Shown one piece after another: positions 52,782 to 60,737 of a DNA stretch of 64,000 nt. This DNA comes from Nonomuraea cavernae (GTDB taxonomy: Bacteria; Actinomycetota; Actinomycetes; Streptosporangiales; Streptosporangiaceae), in the NCBI RefSeq assembly GCF_014646355.1, contig NZ_BMNH01000003.1, positions 186,001 through 250,000 of the forward strand. Reading direction: 5' to 3'. A program made the translations under genes and the position numbers. The stretch's first letter is position 1. Each line of letters opens with the position of its first letter. Under the pieces are notes generated by a model that had not been told where the DNA came from, made no database searches, and was given only the letters and a program-made list of their open reading frames with translations.

Positions 52782-53879
52782 ATGAGCAAGCCACGCGTCG
52801 CCGTCGTTTTCGGAGGTCGCAATTCCGAGCATGCCGTGTCCATCATGGGCGCGGGCAGCGTGCTGGGCGCGATCGACAGGACCAAGTACGAAGTGATCCC
52901 CATCGGGATCGCGCAGGACGGCAGGTGGGTGCTCGCCGCTACCGACCAGCGGTTCGCCATCGAGGACGGAGAGCTGCCCGCCGTCGACACCTCGGGCGCG
53001 GCGCTCGCGCTGCCCTCCTCCGGCGAGGGCTCGCTCGTGGCCTACGACCCGGGCAGCATCCCGGTCGAGCTGGGCACGGTCGACGTGGTCTTCCCGGTGA
53101 TGCACGGGCCCTTCGCCGAGGACGGCACGATCCAGGGCCTGCTGGAGATGGCCGGGGTGCGCTACGTCGGCTCCGGAGTGCTGGCCAGCGCGGTCGGCAT
53201 GGACAAGGCCCACATGAAGACGGTCATGGCGGCCGCCGGGCTGCCCATCGGGCGCTACGTGGTCGTGCGCGAGCGCGACTGGCGGCTCGATCGCGACCGG
53301 GTGCTCAAGGAGGCCGAGGACCTCGGCTGGCCGGTGTTCGTCAAGCCGGCCAGGGCCGGGTCCTCGCAGGGCATCTCCAAGGCCCACGACCGGGCGTCGC
53401 TGGAGGCGGCCGTCGAGTTCGCCCGGCGGCACGATCCCAAGGTGCTCATCGAGGCGGCGGTCGCGGGGCGTGAGATCGAGTGCGCGGTGCTCGAGTCGCC
53501 CGGCGACGAGCCGCCCGCCGCGTCGCGGCCCGGCGAGGTCAAGGTCGAGGGCGGCCAGGAGTTCTTCGACTTCGAGGCCAAGTACTACCCCGACCAGATG
53601 TCGCTGACCGTGCCCGCCGACCTGCCCGAGGAGATCGCCGAGGAGCTGCGGGCGATGGCCGTGCGCGCGTTCGAGGCGCTCGAGTGCGAGGGGCTGTCAC
53701 GGGTCGACTTCTTCTACACGCCCGAGGGCGAGCTCATCTTCAACGAGATCAACACGATGCCCGGCTTCACCTCGCTGTCGGTGGCGCCGCAGCTCTGGGC
53801 CGCCTCCGGCCTGTCCTATCCGGAGCTGGTCGACCGGTTGCTCCAGCTCGCGCTGCACCGCTCAGCGGGGCTGCGCTGA
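52782..53879 (+). CDS. ddl: Ddl, D-alanine--D-alanine ligase
   Basis: 365 aa, ATP-grasp enzyme joining two D-Ala for peptidoglycan. Motifs: VAVVFGGRNSEHAVSI, MHGPFAEDGTIQG, KPARAGSSQGISK and FNEINTMPGFTS. The ω-loop contains ...EFFDFEAKYYPDQM, a Tyr-containing D-Ala-D-Ala type (not the D-lactate form). Start ATG 52782 follows a TAGATT -10 box (52768-52773) by 8 nt, so probably leaderless. Overlaps the convergent DUF3515 gene by 18 nt. Confidence 0.97.
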   Translation: MSKPRVAVVFGGRNSEHAVSIMGAGSVLGAIDRTKYEVIPIGIAQDGRWVLAATDQRFAIEDGELPAVDTSGAALALPSSGEGSLVAYDPGSIPVELGTVDVVFPVMHGPFAEDGTIQGLLEMAGVRYVGSGVLASAVGMDKAHMKTVMAAAGLPIGRYVVVRERDWRLDRDRVLKEAEDLGWPVFVKPARAGSSQGISKAHDRASLEAAVEFARRHDPKVLIEAAVAGREIECAVLESPGDEPPAASRPGEVKVEGGQEFFDFEAKYYPDQMSLTVPADLPEEIAEELRAMAVRAFEALECEGLSRVDFFYTPEGELIFNEINTMPGFTSLSVAPQLWAASGLSYPELVDRLLQLALHRSAGLR

Positions 53880-54290
53880 CACCTCGCCGACCGGGCCCGA
53901 CAGGTCGGCGAGCACACTCGCCGCGACGTGGGTGCCGGCGATCGTGACCTCCACGTAGGCGGGGTCGGCGACGGCGGTGAAGAGCGTCGGCCGTTCCGGG
54001 TCGGCGAACCAGCCCACCCCGTTGATCTCCTGCAGCTGGTCGGTCGGCGCCATCCTGGCCGGCCGCGGCACCCCGCAGCGCACGGCGATCTCCCCCTCGC
54101 CCCAGACGGTGACGTAGGGGGATTCGGGGGTGGACGTGCCACGGTCCACGCCGTCGAGCCGCTGGGGCAGCAGACCGCGCAGCCGCTCGCACGCGGCCAC
54201 CGCCTCGCCCTGTGGAGCCGGCGGCTCGACCTGTACGGCACCGCATCCGGCGAGCGCGAACAGGACCACCACGACGACAACGGCACGCAT
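53862..54290 (-). CDS. DUF3515 lipoprotein
   Basis: 142 aa. Signal peptide MRAVVVVVVLFALAGCGAV with a lipobox ending at Cys16, then a small domain with two further cysteines (ACERLRGLLP, IAVRCGVP) and GVGWFADPERPTLFTA, matching the actinobacterial DUF3515 family. Function unknown. It sits between ddl and thiL, its usual place in actinobacteria as I recall. Its 3' end overlaps ddl by 18 nt, tail to tail. Confidence 0.85.
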   Translation of the reverse strand: MRAVVVVVVLFALAGCGAVQVEPPAPQGEAVAACERLRGLLPQRLDGVDRGTSTPESPYVTVWGEGEIAVRCGVPRPARMAPTDQLQEINGVGWFADPERPTLFTAVADPAYVEVTIAGTHVAASVLADLSGPVGEVSAQPR

Positions 54291-54313
54291 GGGGAATGTC
54301 TACCTTAGAAACG

Positions 54314-54547
54314 CTAAATGTGGACAATCGGGCATGTAAGGGTACGTGTGATCCCTTCCACGGCCTGGATCTGGGCCACGACCAGTTTGCCGAGCTCGTC
54401 GACGTTGCGAGCCTCCGCACGCACGATCACGTCGTACGGGCCCGTCACGTCCTCGGCCTGGGTGACCCCCGGAATCCCGGAGATCTCGCGGGCCACGCTC
54501 GCGGCCTTGCCGACCTCGGTCTGAATAAGGATGTAGGCCTGCACCAT
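54314..54547 (-). CDS. Stand-alone Lrp/AsnC ligand-binding (RAM) domain protein
   Basis: 77 aa, VQAYILIQTEVGKAASVAREISGI..., an αβ-sandwich RAM domain without any DNA-binding helix-turn-helix. Such single-domain proteins form dimers or decamers and bind amino acids; they may modulate full-length Lrp partners. ATG 54547 has GGAGG 6 nt upstream. Its presence near BCAA genes is suggestive, but the same small gene sits at this place in many actinobacteria, so no specific link can be claimed. Confidence 0.88.
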   Translation of the reverse strand: MVQAYILIQTEVGKAASVAREISGIPGVTQAEDVTGPYDVIVRAEARNVDELGKLVVAQIQAVEGITRTLTCPIVHI

Positions 54548-54594
54548 TACGTCCTCCCGGGCGATTCGATCACGCCGAAGGGCCACCGTACCCT

Positions 54595-55707
54595 GTGTGC
54601 GTCAGGAGGTGCGTCATCACAGTCGGAGATCTCGGCGAATTCGGAGCAGTAACTCGTATTTCAGGACGTCTGCCCCAAGGAGAGACAGTGCTCCTGGGTC
54701 CCGGCGACGACGCCGCGATGGTCAGCGCGCCGGACGGGCGCGTAGTGGTGTCAACGGACCTCCTAGTCGAGGGTAGGCACTTTCGCCGGGATTGGTCCAG
54801 CGGCTACGACGTCGGCCGGAAGGCGGCGGCCCAGAACCTCGCCGACATCGCCGCCATGGGCGCGGTGCCCACGGCCATCGTGGTCGGGCTCGGGATGCCG
54901 GCCGAGCTGCCGGTCGACTGGCTAGACGCGCTGGCCGACGGGTTCCGTGACGAGTGCGCCGTCGTCGGCGCGAGCGTGGCCGGGGGCGACACCACCCGGG
55001 GCGACCTGGTGGTGCTCGGCGTGACCGCGCTGGGCGACCTGGGGGGGCGGGCGCCCGTGACCAGGTCGGGAGCGCGTCCCGGACAGGTGGTGGCCGTGGC
55101 CGGCCGCCTCGGCCACGCTGCGGCCGGGCTGGCCCTGCTGGAAGCCGGCTGGACCGACCCCGCGAGGAGGGATCGGCCGTCCGGTGAGACGGGCCCGACC
55201 GGCCTTTCGGCGAGGGATCGGCCGTCCGGTGAGGGGGGCCCGACGGGTCTTCCGGCGGATGGCCGGACGCTCGGTGAGGTGGGTCGGGCGGGCGGTGATG
55301 ACGTGGAGTCGTTGCTGGGCGAGGCCGTGGCCGCGCATCGGCGGCCGTGCCCGCCCTACCCGTGCGGGCCGGAGGCGGCGCGGCTCGGGGCGAGCGCGAT
55401 GCTGGACGTCAGCGACGGGTTGCTGCAGGACCTCGGGCACGTCGCGGCGGCCAGCGGGGTGCGCGTGGAGCTGGACTCCGCCGCGTTCGCGGTGGACGCG
55501 CCGGTGGCCGCCGCGGCCGCGGTGCTCGGGACCGATCCGCTCGACTGGGTCCTCACCGGCGGTGATGACCACGCCCTCGCCGCCGTCTTCCCGGCAGAGG
55601 TACGCCTCGGGCCGTCGTGGCGGGTCGTCGGCCGTGTGGTCGCGGGCCGGGGGGTGTCCGTCGAGGGGCGCGAGACGGACCGCGGCGGGTGGGATCACTT
55701 TAGGTGA
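54595..55707 (+). CDS. thiL: ThiL, thiamine-monophosphate kinase (with 15-residue repeat insert)
   Basis: 370 aa. Phosphorylates thiamine monophosphate to the active diphosphate. AIR-synthase-like fold: GDLGEFGAVTRI, LGPGDDAAMV, VSTDLLVEGRHF, NLADIAAMGA, and GGDTTRGDLVV carry the Mg-ATP ligands; MLDVSDGLLQDLGH and TGGDDHALAAVF complete the site. Longer than usual because of a Gly/Pro-rich insert at about 192-237 made of three 15-residue repeats. The start is uncertain: GTG 54595 is next to a TACCCT box (54589-54594), and the conserved part begins 8-9 codons later. Confidence 0.92.
   Translation: MCVRRCVITVGDLGEFGAVTRISGRLPQGETVLLGPGDDAAMVSAPDGRVVVSTDLLVEGRHFRRDWSSGYDVGRKAAAQNLADIAAMGAVPTAIVVGLGMPAELPVDWLDALADGFRDECAVVGASVAGGDTTRGDLVVLGVTALGDLGGRAPVTRSGARPGQVVAVAGRLGHAAAGLALLEAGWTDPARRDRPSGETGPTGLSARDRPSGEGGPTGLPADGRTLGEVGRAGGDDVESLLGEAVAAHRRPCPPYPCGPEAARLGASAMLDVSDGLLQDLGHVAAASGVRVELDSAAFAVDAPVAAAAAVLGTDPLDWVLTGGDDHALAAVFPAEVRLGPSWRVVGRVVAGRGVSVEGRETDRGGWDHFR
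55171..55305 (+). repeat. Three in-frame 45-bp tandem repeats inside thiL
   Basis: Units at 55171-55215, 55216-55260 and 55261-55305 encode DRPSGETGPTGLSAR, DRPSGEGGPTGLPAD and the diverged GRTLGEVGRAGGDDV. Units 1 and 2 are nearly identical at DNA level (GATCGGCCGTCCGGTGAG in both). The period of 45 bp keeps frame. It lies in a surface loop between the two halves of ThiL and looks like recent expansion. Confidence 0.8.
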
Positions 55708-55830
55708 GGACTTGTCCTGGTATGCGGAAATTCTTCGGGTGTGACGGGGAACTCCCGTGATTGCTGTGACAAAGGCGTAGCAAAGGTGTTATGAAGATTG
55801 GCGGCCATGTACCCGGCAGAAAGGGCAGCC

Positions 55831-57612
55831 ATGGGCCGCCACGGCACAGGTGGATCCGAAGACGCGGACGAATGGGGGGACGGCAGGTCTGACGACTCAC
55901 AGGAGGACCTGAGGTTCACCGATCACGCCGCGAAGTGGGCTGCCGCGCCGGACCCGACCGCCAAGAGCTCCTTCTGGGACACCGATGAGCGGCCCGCCGA
56001 ACCGCCTGGCTGGCCGTCGCTTCCCGATCAGGTCGAGGTGACGGGCCAGTGGGCGCCTATGCCCAGGCGGGAGCCCGGACAGACGCCGCCCCCACCGCCG
56101 TCCAGTCCGCTCGAGACGACGGGGGCCTTCGCGCCGCCGCCCCAACGTCATCCGGGCGGGTCCATGCCGGGGCCGGACCAGCCGTTCGAGACCACCGGGG
56201 CCTTCACCCGGCCGGCGCATTGGGACACCCCGGGGGAGAACACCCAGGCTTTCTCGGTCGTCGACGAGTTCGGTCCGCCGAGCCGTCCCGACTCTCGCGC
56301 GAACACAGGTCCTCATGGCGCCCAGGATCCGTTCGGTCCAGGAGCGCCGGGTCCTCGTGGTGCCCAGGATCCGTTCGGTCCGGGTCCGTCCGGTTCCCGC
56401 GACGGGCAGGATCCGTTCGGTGCCCATCCGGGGGCGCCGGACCCGCGCGCGTTCGGGAGTGCGGATCTGTTCGGGCCGGCCGCGGGACAAACCGATCCGC
56501 GGGCCCACGGGCCTGGAAGCGATCCGTTCAGGGCCCCTCAGGGAGACTCGGACCCGCGCGCCTTCGAGTACGGCGCAGACGCCACGCAGGCGTTCGGCCA
56601 GGAGGCGGACCGCACTCAGGCGCTCCAGCCGCCCGAGCCCGGGGACGTGCGGGTGGCCGGCAACCCGACCATGGCCGACACGTCCGCCCCGGCCTGGGCG
56701 GACGGCGGCGACGGCTTCCTGGACTCCGGCTGGTCGTCGGACGACTCCGGGCCCCGCCGCCGTCGCGGTCGCCGCAAGCCGCCTCCGGGTGACGCGCTGG
56801 TGGACGAGGCGCCGGGCGGTGGCAGGGCCAGGGTCGCCCTGCTCTCCGTCGCCGCCGTGGCCGTCGTGCTCGGTGGCACCGTCGCGGGCGTCAAGCTGAT
56901 GAGCGGTCCCGGAGACACCGCGTGCCCTGGGGACAGATGCACCGCCGTACAGACCTCCAACCAGCCGGCGCCGGTGGTGTCCGATCCGGTCGAGGAGGAG
57001 GAGTCCCCGATCGATGAGCCGACGGAGGACGAGCAGTCCGACGCGGCCGACACCCCGACTCCGCAGAACACGACGAGCGCGCGGGCGCCGCGCCGGACCT
57101 CCTCTCCCGAGCCGACGCCCACGAAGACCAAGGAGAGGACGCCGGCGAAGCAGACCGACGAGCCGGTCCCGACGGACTTCGAGGAGAACGCGACGGAGGA
57201 GCCGACGGTGGAGCCGACGACGATCAACGATCCCGGCGGCACGACGACCGACGCGCCGCCCGCCACCCCTGAGCCGACCGTGTCGGCCACCGTCCAGTCG
57301 GCGCTCAGCGGCGGCTCGGTGAACGTCAGGTTCGACGTCGTCAGGCAGGGGGTGACCGGTTACACCGCGCATCTGGACGTGGTCAACGCCTCCCCGATGG
57401 CGCTGAAGTCGCTCACGGTGTCGCTGCCCGTCGCCGGCCGGGTCGTGAGCATGACGGGCGGGGAGTGGACGCAGGACGGCAACCTGCTGATCATCGATCT
57501 GTCCGGCTCCCTGGTCAAGGGCGGGTCCACCGAGGTGAAGTTCTCCGCCACGGGCCGGGCGGGTCGGCCCGGGAACTGCGGGCTGGTCGGCGGGGAGTGC
57601 GCAGTCAACTAA
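55831..57612 (+). CDS. Single-pass membrane protein with low-complexity repeats and CBM2-like C-terminal domain
   Basis: 593 aa from ATG 55831 (AAAGGG 6 nt upstream); ATG 55807 and TTG 55798 are alternatives. Residues 1-310 are disordered and cytoplasmic, rich in Pro, Gly and Asp, with recurring QDPFG (three times) and ETTGAF (twice). A basic stretch ([10 protein letters not shown]) precedes one membrane helix (about 338-358, [20 protein letters not shown]). Outside are a Thr/Pro/Glu linker and a final domain of about 95 residues ([34 protein letters not shown]) resembling CBM2 β-sandwiches. Function unknown; possibly cell-surface glycan binding. Confidence 0.75.
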   Translation: MGRHGTGGSEDADEWGDGRSDDSQEDLRFTDHAAKWAAAPDPTAKSSFWDTDERPAEPPGWPSLPDQVEVTGQWAPMPRREPGQTPPPPPSSPLETTGAFAPPPQRHPGGSMPGPDQPFETTGAFTRPAHWDTPGENTQAFSVVDEFGPPSRPDSRANTGPHGAQDPFGPGAPGPRGAQDPFGPGPSGSRDGQDPFGAHPGAPDPRAFGSADLFGPAAGQTDPRAHGPGSDPFRAPQGDSDPRAFEYGADATQAFGQEADRTQALQPPEPGDVRVAGNPTMADTSAPAWADGGDGFLDSGWSSDDSGPRRRRGRRKPPPGDALVDEAPGGGRARVALLSVAAVAVVLGGTVAGVKLMSGPGDTACPGDRCTAVQTSNQPAPVVSDPVEEEESPIDEPTEDEQSDAADTPTPQNTTSARAPRRTSSPEPTPTKTKERTPAKQTDEPVPTDFEENATEEPTVEPTTINDPGGTTTDAPPATPEPTVSATVQSALSGGSVNVRFDVVRQGVTGYTAHLDVVNASPMALKSLTVSLPVAGRVVSMTGGEWTQDGNLLIIDLSGSLVKGGSTEVKFSATGRAGRPGNCGLVGGECAVN

Positions 57613-57629
57613 ATGGTTGGATGGGGGAC

Positions 57630-58424
57630 ATGACCGTTACGACCCCTCCGTGTGTGCTGACCATCGCCGGATCCGACTCCGGCGGTGGAGCGGGCATCCA
57701 GGCCGATCTCAAGACCATGCTGGCCCTGGGCGTGCACGGGATGAGCGTCATCGCCGCGGTGACGGCGCAGAACTCACTGGGTGTCCAGGGCTACTGGGAG
57801 CTGCCCGCCGAGGCCGTACGGGCCCAGCTCGACGCCGTGCTCGGCGACATCGGCGCGCAGGCGATCAAGACGGGCATGCTGGCCTCCCCCGAACTGGTCG
57901 AGACCGTGGCCGTGGCGCTCGGCTCGTACGGCGCCCCCGTGGTGGTCGATCCCGTCGGGGTGTCGAAGCACGGAGACCCGCTGCTCGTGCCCGAGGCCGT
58001 GGAGACGGTGCGGACCCAGCTGCTGCCGGTCGCCACGATCGTCACCCCCAACCTGTGGGAGGTCGAGCAGCTCACCTCGGTCAAGGTGGAGGACGAGCGC
58101 GACCTGCGCCGCGCCGCCGACGCCGTGCTGGCCCTCGGCCCCACCTGGGCGCTGATCAAGGGCGGCCACCTGCCGGACGAGCCGGTCGACCTGCTGACCG
58201 ACGGCACGAGCGAATACCGGTTCAGTGCCGAACGCCTCGACAACCGTCACACCCACGGCACGGGCTGCACGCTCGCCTCGGCCATCGCCTCCCACCTCGC
58301 GCGGGGCGAGGACGTCCCCTCGGCCGTCGAGCGGGCCAAGGCGTACGTCACGGGCGCCATCGCCCGGGGCTTCCCGCTGGGCACCGGCATCGGGCCCGTG
58401 GACCACGCCTGGCAGTGGCGCTGA
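57630..58424 (+). CDS. thiD: ThiD, hydroxymethylpyrimidine (phosphate) kinase
   Basis: 264 aa, ribokinase fold. Phosphorylates HMP and HMP-P for thiamine synthesis. Motifs: [47 protein letters not shown] and [13 protein letters not shown] with the catalytic Cys-Thr loop. ATG 57630 is preferred; ATG 57621, three codons earlier, is in frame. Together with thiL 2 kb upstream it makes a small thiamine neighbourhood, interrupted by the CBM2-like gene. A bidirectional terminator follows. Confidence 0.94.
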   Translation: MTVTTPPCVLTIAGSDSGGGAGIQADLKTMLALGVHGMSVIAAVTAQNSLGVQGYWELPAEAVRAQLDAVLGDIGAQAIKTGMLASPELVETVAVALGSYGAPVVVDPVGVSKHGDPLLVPEAVETVRTQLLPVATIVTPNLWEVEQLTSVKVEDERDLRRAADAVLALGPTWALIKGGHLPDEPVDLLTDGTSEYRFSAERLDNRHTHGTGCTLASAIASHLARGEDVPSAVERAKAYVTGAIARGFPLGTGIGPVDHAWQWR

Positions 58425-58444
58425 CGGGCCCCGGGCATGACGAA

Positions 58445-58475
58445 AGCCCGCCGCTCGTTGCCGGGCCGGCGGGCT
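58445..58475. terminator. Bidirectional terminator between thiD and rpmB
   Basis: AGCCCGCCG (58445-58453) pairs with CGGCGGGCT (58467-58475); on the minus strand the hairpin is followed by TTTCGTC, so it should end rpmB transcription as well as thiD. Confidence 0.65.
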
Positions 58476-58491
58476 CTCGTGGAAGTCGGAA

Positions 58492-58677
58492 CTAGCGGGT
58501 GACCTTGCCCGCCTTGATGCACGAGGTGCACACGTTCAGCTTCTTCGGCGTGCCGCCCACGACCGCGCGGACCGTCTGGATGTTGGGGTTCCAGCGACGG
58601 CGGGTGCGGCGGTGAGAGTGGGACACGTTGTTGCCGAAGGTCGGACCCTTGCGGCAGACATCGCAGACGGAAGCCAC
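58492..58677 (-). CDS. rpmB: Ribosomal protein L28, zinc-ribbon form
   Basis: 61 aa from GTG 58677, with AAGGAG 7 nt upstream. Cys5/Cys8 (CDVC) and Cys50/Cys53 (CTSC) form the C+ zinc ribbon. The core [22 protein letters not shown] is typical L28. Part of the large ribosomal subunit. The zinc-containing form is the zinc-replete version; actinobacteria often carry a second, zinc-free paralogue under Zur elsewhere. Divergent from the DAK2 gene. Confidence 0.97.
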   Translation of the reverse strand: MASVCDVCRKGPTFGNNVSHSHRRTRRRWNPNIQTVRAVVGGTPKKLNVCTSCIKAGKVTR

Positions 58678-58765
58678 GGTATCGCTCCTTAAAACAGTCG
58701 ATGTAGCCCGGTCCGCTGATGTTCGTCGGAGCGGAGGGCATGCCGGGACAACCGGCCAGCCAGAC

Positions 58766-58825
58766 GAGGATATCCGATCCACACCCCTCGGTGCGAACCC
58801 GAGCAGATGGCCCGGCGATATCCTC
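58766..58825. promoter_or_regulatory. Spaced 9-bp inverted repeat in the rpmB/DAK2 divergent promoter region
   Basis: GAGGATATC (58766-58774) and GATATCCTC (58817-58825) are perfect inverted copies, 42 nt apart. Each arm contains a TATCCT -10-like hexamer facing outward to its own gene (minus strand for rpmB, plus strand for DAK2). The symmetry may simply mean two similar promoters back to back, or a pair of operator sites. Confidence 0.45.
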
Positions 58826-58867
58826 CTCGTTCAACGTAGCGCACTCGGGGAGGGCGGAGCGTCGCAC

Positions 58868-60412
58868 ATGGAGGTCCTCGACCCACCTCGCGTACGCCGA
58901 TGGGCGCGCCTGGCGGCCGACGCCCTGGGCAAGGCGCGGGCGGAGATCGACGCGCTCAACGTGTTCCCCGTCGCCGACGGGGACACCGGCACCAACCTGC
59001 ACCTGACCATGCTGTCGGCGGCCGAGGCGGTCGAGGCGCTGCCCGACGACGTGGACGCCGCGGTGGTGTGGCAGACGCTCGCCTACGGCGCGCTCGTCGG
59101 CGCGCGGGGCAACTCCGGCGTCATCGTCAGCCAGGCGCTGCGGGGTCTCGCCGAGGTGCTGAAGGACCAGGCCGACCTGCGCGCCGGGCTCGGCCGGGCC
59201 GCCTTCCTGGCCAGGGAGGCCGTGGCGCGGCCGGTCGAGGGCACGGTGCTGAGCGTGCTGGCCGCGGTGGCGCGAGCCGTACAGGACGAGCGAGGAGGGC
59301 CGGCCGAGGTGGCGCGCCGGGCGGCGGTGGCGGCCCGCGCGGCGCTGCGGCACACTCCCGAGCAGCTCGACGTGCTGGCCCGCAGCGGTGTCGTCGACGC
59401 GGGCGGGGCCGGGCTGGCGATCATCCTCGACGCGCTGGTCGCGGCCGTCACCGACTCCTACAGCGAGCGCTACGACGTTCCCGCGCCGACGTCGCGGGTC
59501 TCGCCGATGACCGAGGTGGGCGCGGGCTACGAGGTGATGTACCTGCTCGACGCCGACGACTCGGCGGTGGCCGGGCTGCGCGCGGAGCTCGACGCGATGG
59601 GCGACTCACTGGTCGTGGTCGGCGGCGAGGGGCTGTGGAACGTGCACGTCCACGTGGACGAGGCGGGGCCCGCGATCGAGGCCGGGCTCCGGGCGGGGCG
59701 GCCGCACCGGATCAGGATCACCTACCTGGCCGAGCGGACCCATCGCGGCGACGCGGGCAGGGGAGTGGTGGCCGTCGCCGCCGGCGAGGGCATCGCGGCG
59801 CTGTTCGAGCAGTGCGGCGCGGTCGTGGTGCGCCGGACGCCCGGCACGCGGCCCGCTCTGCCCGAGCTGCTGGCCGCGATCCGGCGGGCGGGCGGCGAGG
59901 TGGCCGTGCTGCCCAACGACGAGGGCTCCCGGTCGGTGGCGGCCGCGGCGGCGCAGATCGCCCGCGAGGACGGTGTCGTGGTCAGCGTGCTGCCGACCAG
60001 GGCGACCGTTCAGGGGCTGGCGGCTCTGGCCGTACACGATCCGCTGCGCCGCTTCGACGACGACGTCGTCGCGATGACCGACGCGGCCGGGCACACCCGG
60101 CACGGGCACCTGGCGATCGCCGACAGGGAGGCGGTCACCAGCGCGGGCGTGTGCCGTCCCGGCGACGTGCTGGGGCTGATCGACGGTGACGTCTCCGTGA
60201 TCGGCCGCGCGCTCGACGACGTGGCCGCGCTGGTCGTGGACCGGATGGTGGCGGGCGGCGGCGAGCTCGTGACGCTGGTCACGGGCGCGGACGCCCCCGA
60301 AGGGCTGGCCGACCGGCTGGCCGGTCACCTGCGCGGCGCGAGACCCGACCTCGACCTGGTGGTGTACGACGGCGAGCAGGGTGGCTACCCCCTGCTCATC
60401 GGCGTCGAATGA
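58868..60412 (+). CDS. DAK2-domain protein, fatty-acid kinase FakA-like
   Basis: 514 aa. An N-terminal DhaL/DAK2 kinase domain (1-195) has the Mg-ATP motif NVFPVADGDTGTNLHLTM and GARGNSGVIVSQ. A middle domain (about 215-330; YEVMYLLDADDSAVAGLRAEL) and a C-terminal domain (about 340-514) follow, the architecture of YloV/FakA. FakA phosphorylates fatty acids held by FakB (DegV) partners; no fakB gene is in this window, so the role here is by homology only. ATG 58868 follows a GGAGCG region. It precedes recG, as in mycobacteria from memory. Confidence 0.88.
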   Translation: MEVLDPPRVRRWARLAADALGKARAEIDALNVFPVADGDTGTNLHLTMLSAAEAVEALPDDVDAAVVWQTLAYGALVGARGNSGVIVSQALRGLAEVLKDQADLRAGLGRAAFLAREAVARPVEGTVLSVLAAVARAVQDERGGPAEVARRAAVAARAALRHTPEQLDVLARSGVVDAGGAGLAIILDALVAAVTDSYSERYDVPAPTSRVSPMTEVGAGYEVMYLLDADDSAVAGLRAELDAMGDSLVVVGGEGLWNVHVHVDEAGPAIEAGLRAGRPHRIRITYLAERTHRGDAGRGVVAVAAGEGIAALFEQCGAVVVRRTPGTRPALPELLAAIRRAGGEVAVLPNDEGSRSVAAAAAQIAREDGVVVSVLPTRATVQGLAALAVHDPLRRFDDDVVAMTDAAGHTRHGHLAIADREAVTSAGVCRPGDVLGLIDGDVSVIGRALDDVAALVVDRMVAGGGELVTLVTGADAPEGLADRLAGHLRGARPDLDLVVYDGEQGGYPLLIGVE

Positions 60413-60596
60413 GGCCACGACCGGCGCCCCGGCCCCGGGACTCGCCGTGGGGCAGCGTGGACGGTTCGTTCTGTCGGTCGGAGACGGTAGAACATAGAGC
60501 CTTGACAACCTCCCCTCGACAGCCTCCCCTCGCCCGGGCATCCAAGGCATCGACGGCGGGGCATCACAACAGCAGCTACCTCACGAGGAGGAGGTC

Positions 60597-60737
60597 GTGT
60601 TGAGGTTCGCGGTTCGCGGGTTCCGGCAACCCGGGCCCTCCCCGCTTGACGTGACGGGTCAGGCGGGACACACCGATCGCCCCGCCGGCCGCCGTGGGCC
60701 GATCACACCGCCGGGCGCGGCCGTGGGGGTCCGGTGA
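60597..60737 (+). CDS. Small ORF with strong ribosome binding site, overlapping the recG start
   Basis: 46 codons from GTG 60597: MLRFAVRGFRQPGPSPLDVT and on to AAVGVR. GAGGAGGAG lies 3-11 nt upstream of the GTG, the best Shine-Dalgarno sequence in the region. Its TGA (60735-60737) overlaps the recG GTG (60734-60736) in a GTGA arrangement, so the frame differs from recG. The peptide is basic and Pro/Gly-rich with no recognised family; it may matter for its translation rather than its product. The preceding 60413-60596 shows no gene. Confidence 0.45.
   Translation: MLRFAVRGFRQPGPSPLDVTGQAGHTDRPAGRRGPITPPGAAVGVR

Noticed and set aside
60409..60603. 64-codon frame after the DAK2 gene
   Set aside because: Starts inside the DAK2 stop region, low-complexity Arg/Pro/Ser, no ribosome site; the 60597 frame has far better initiation signals.
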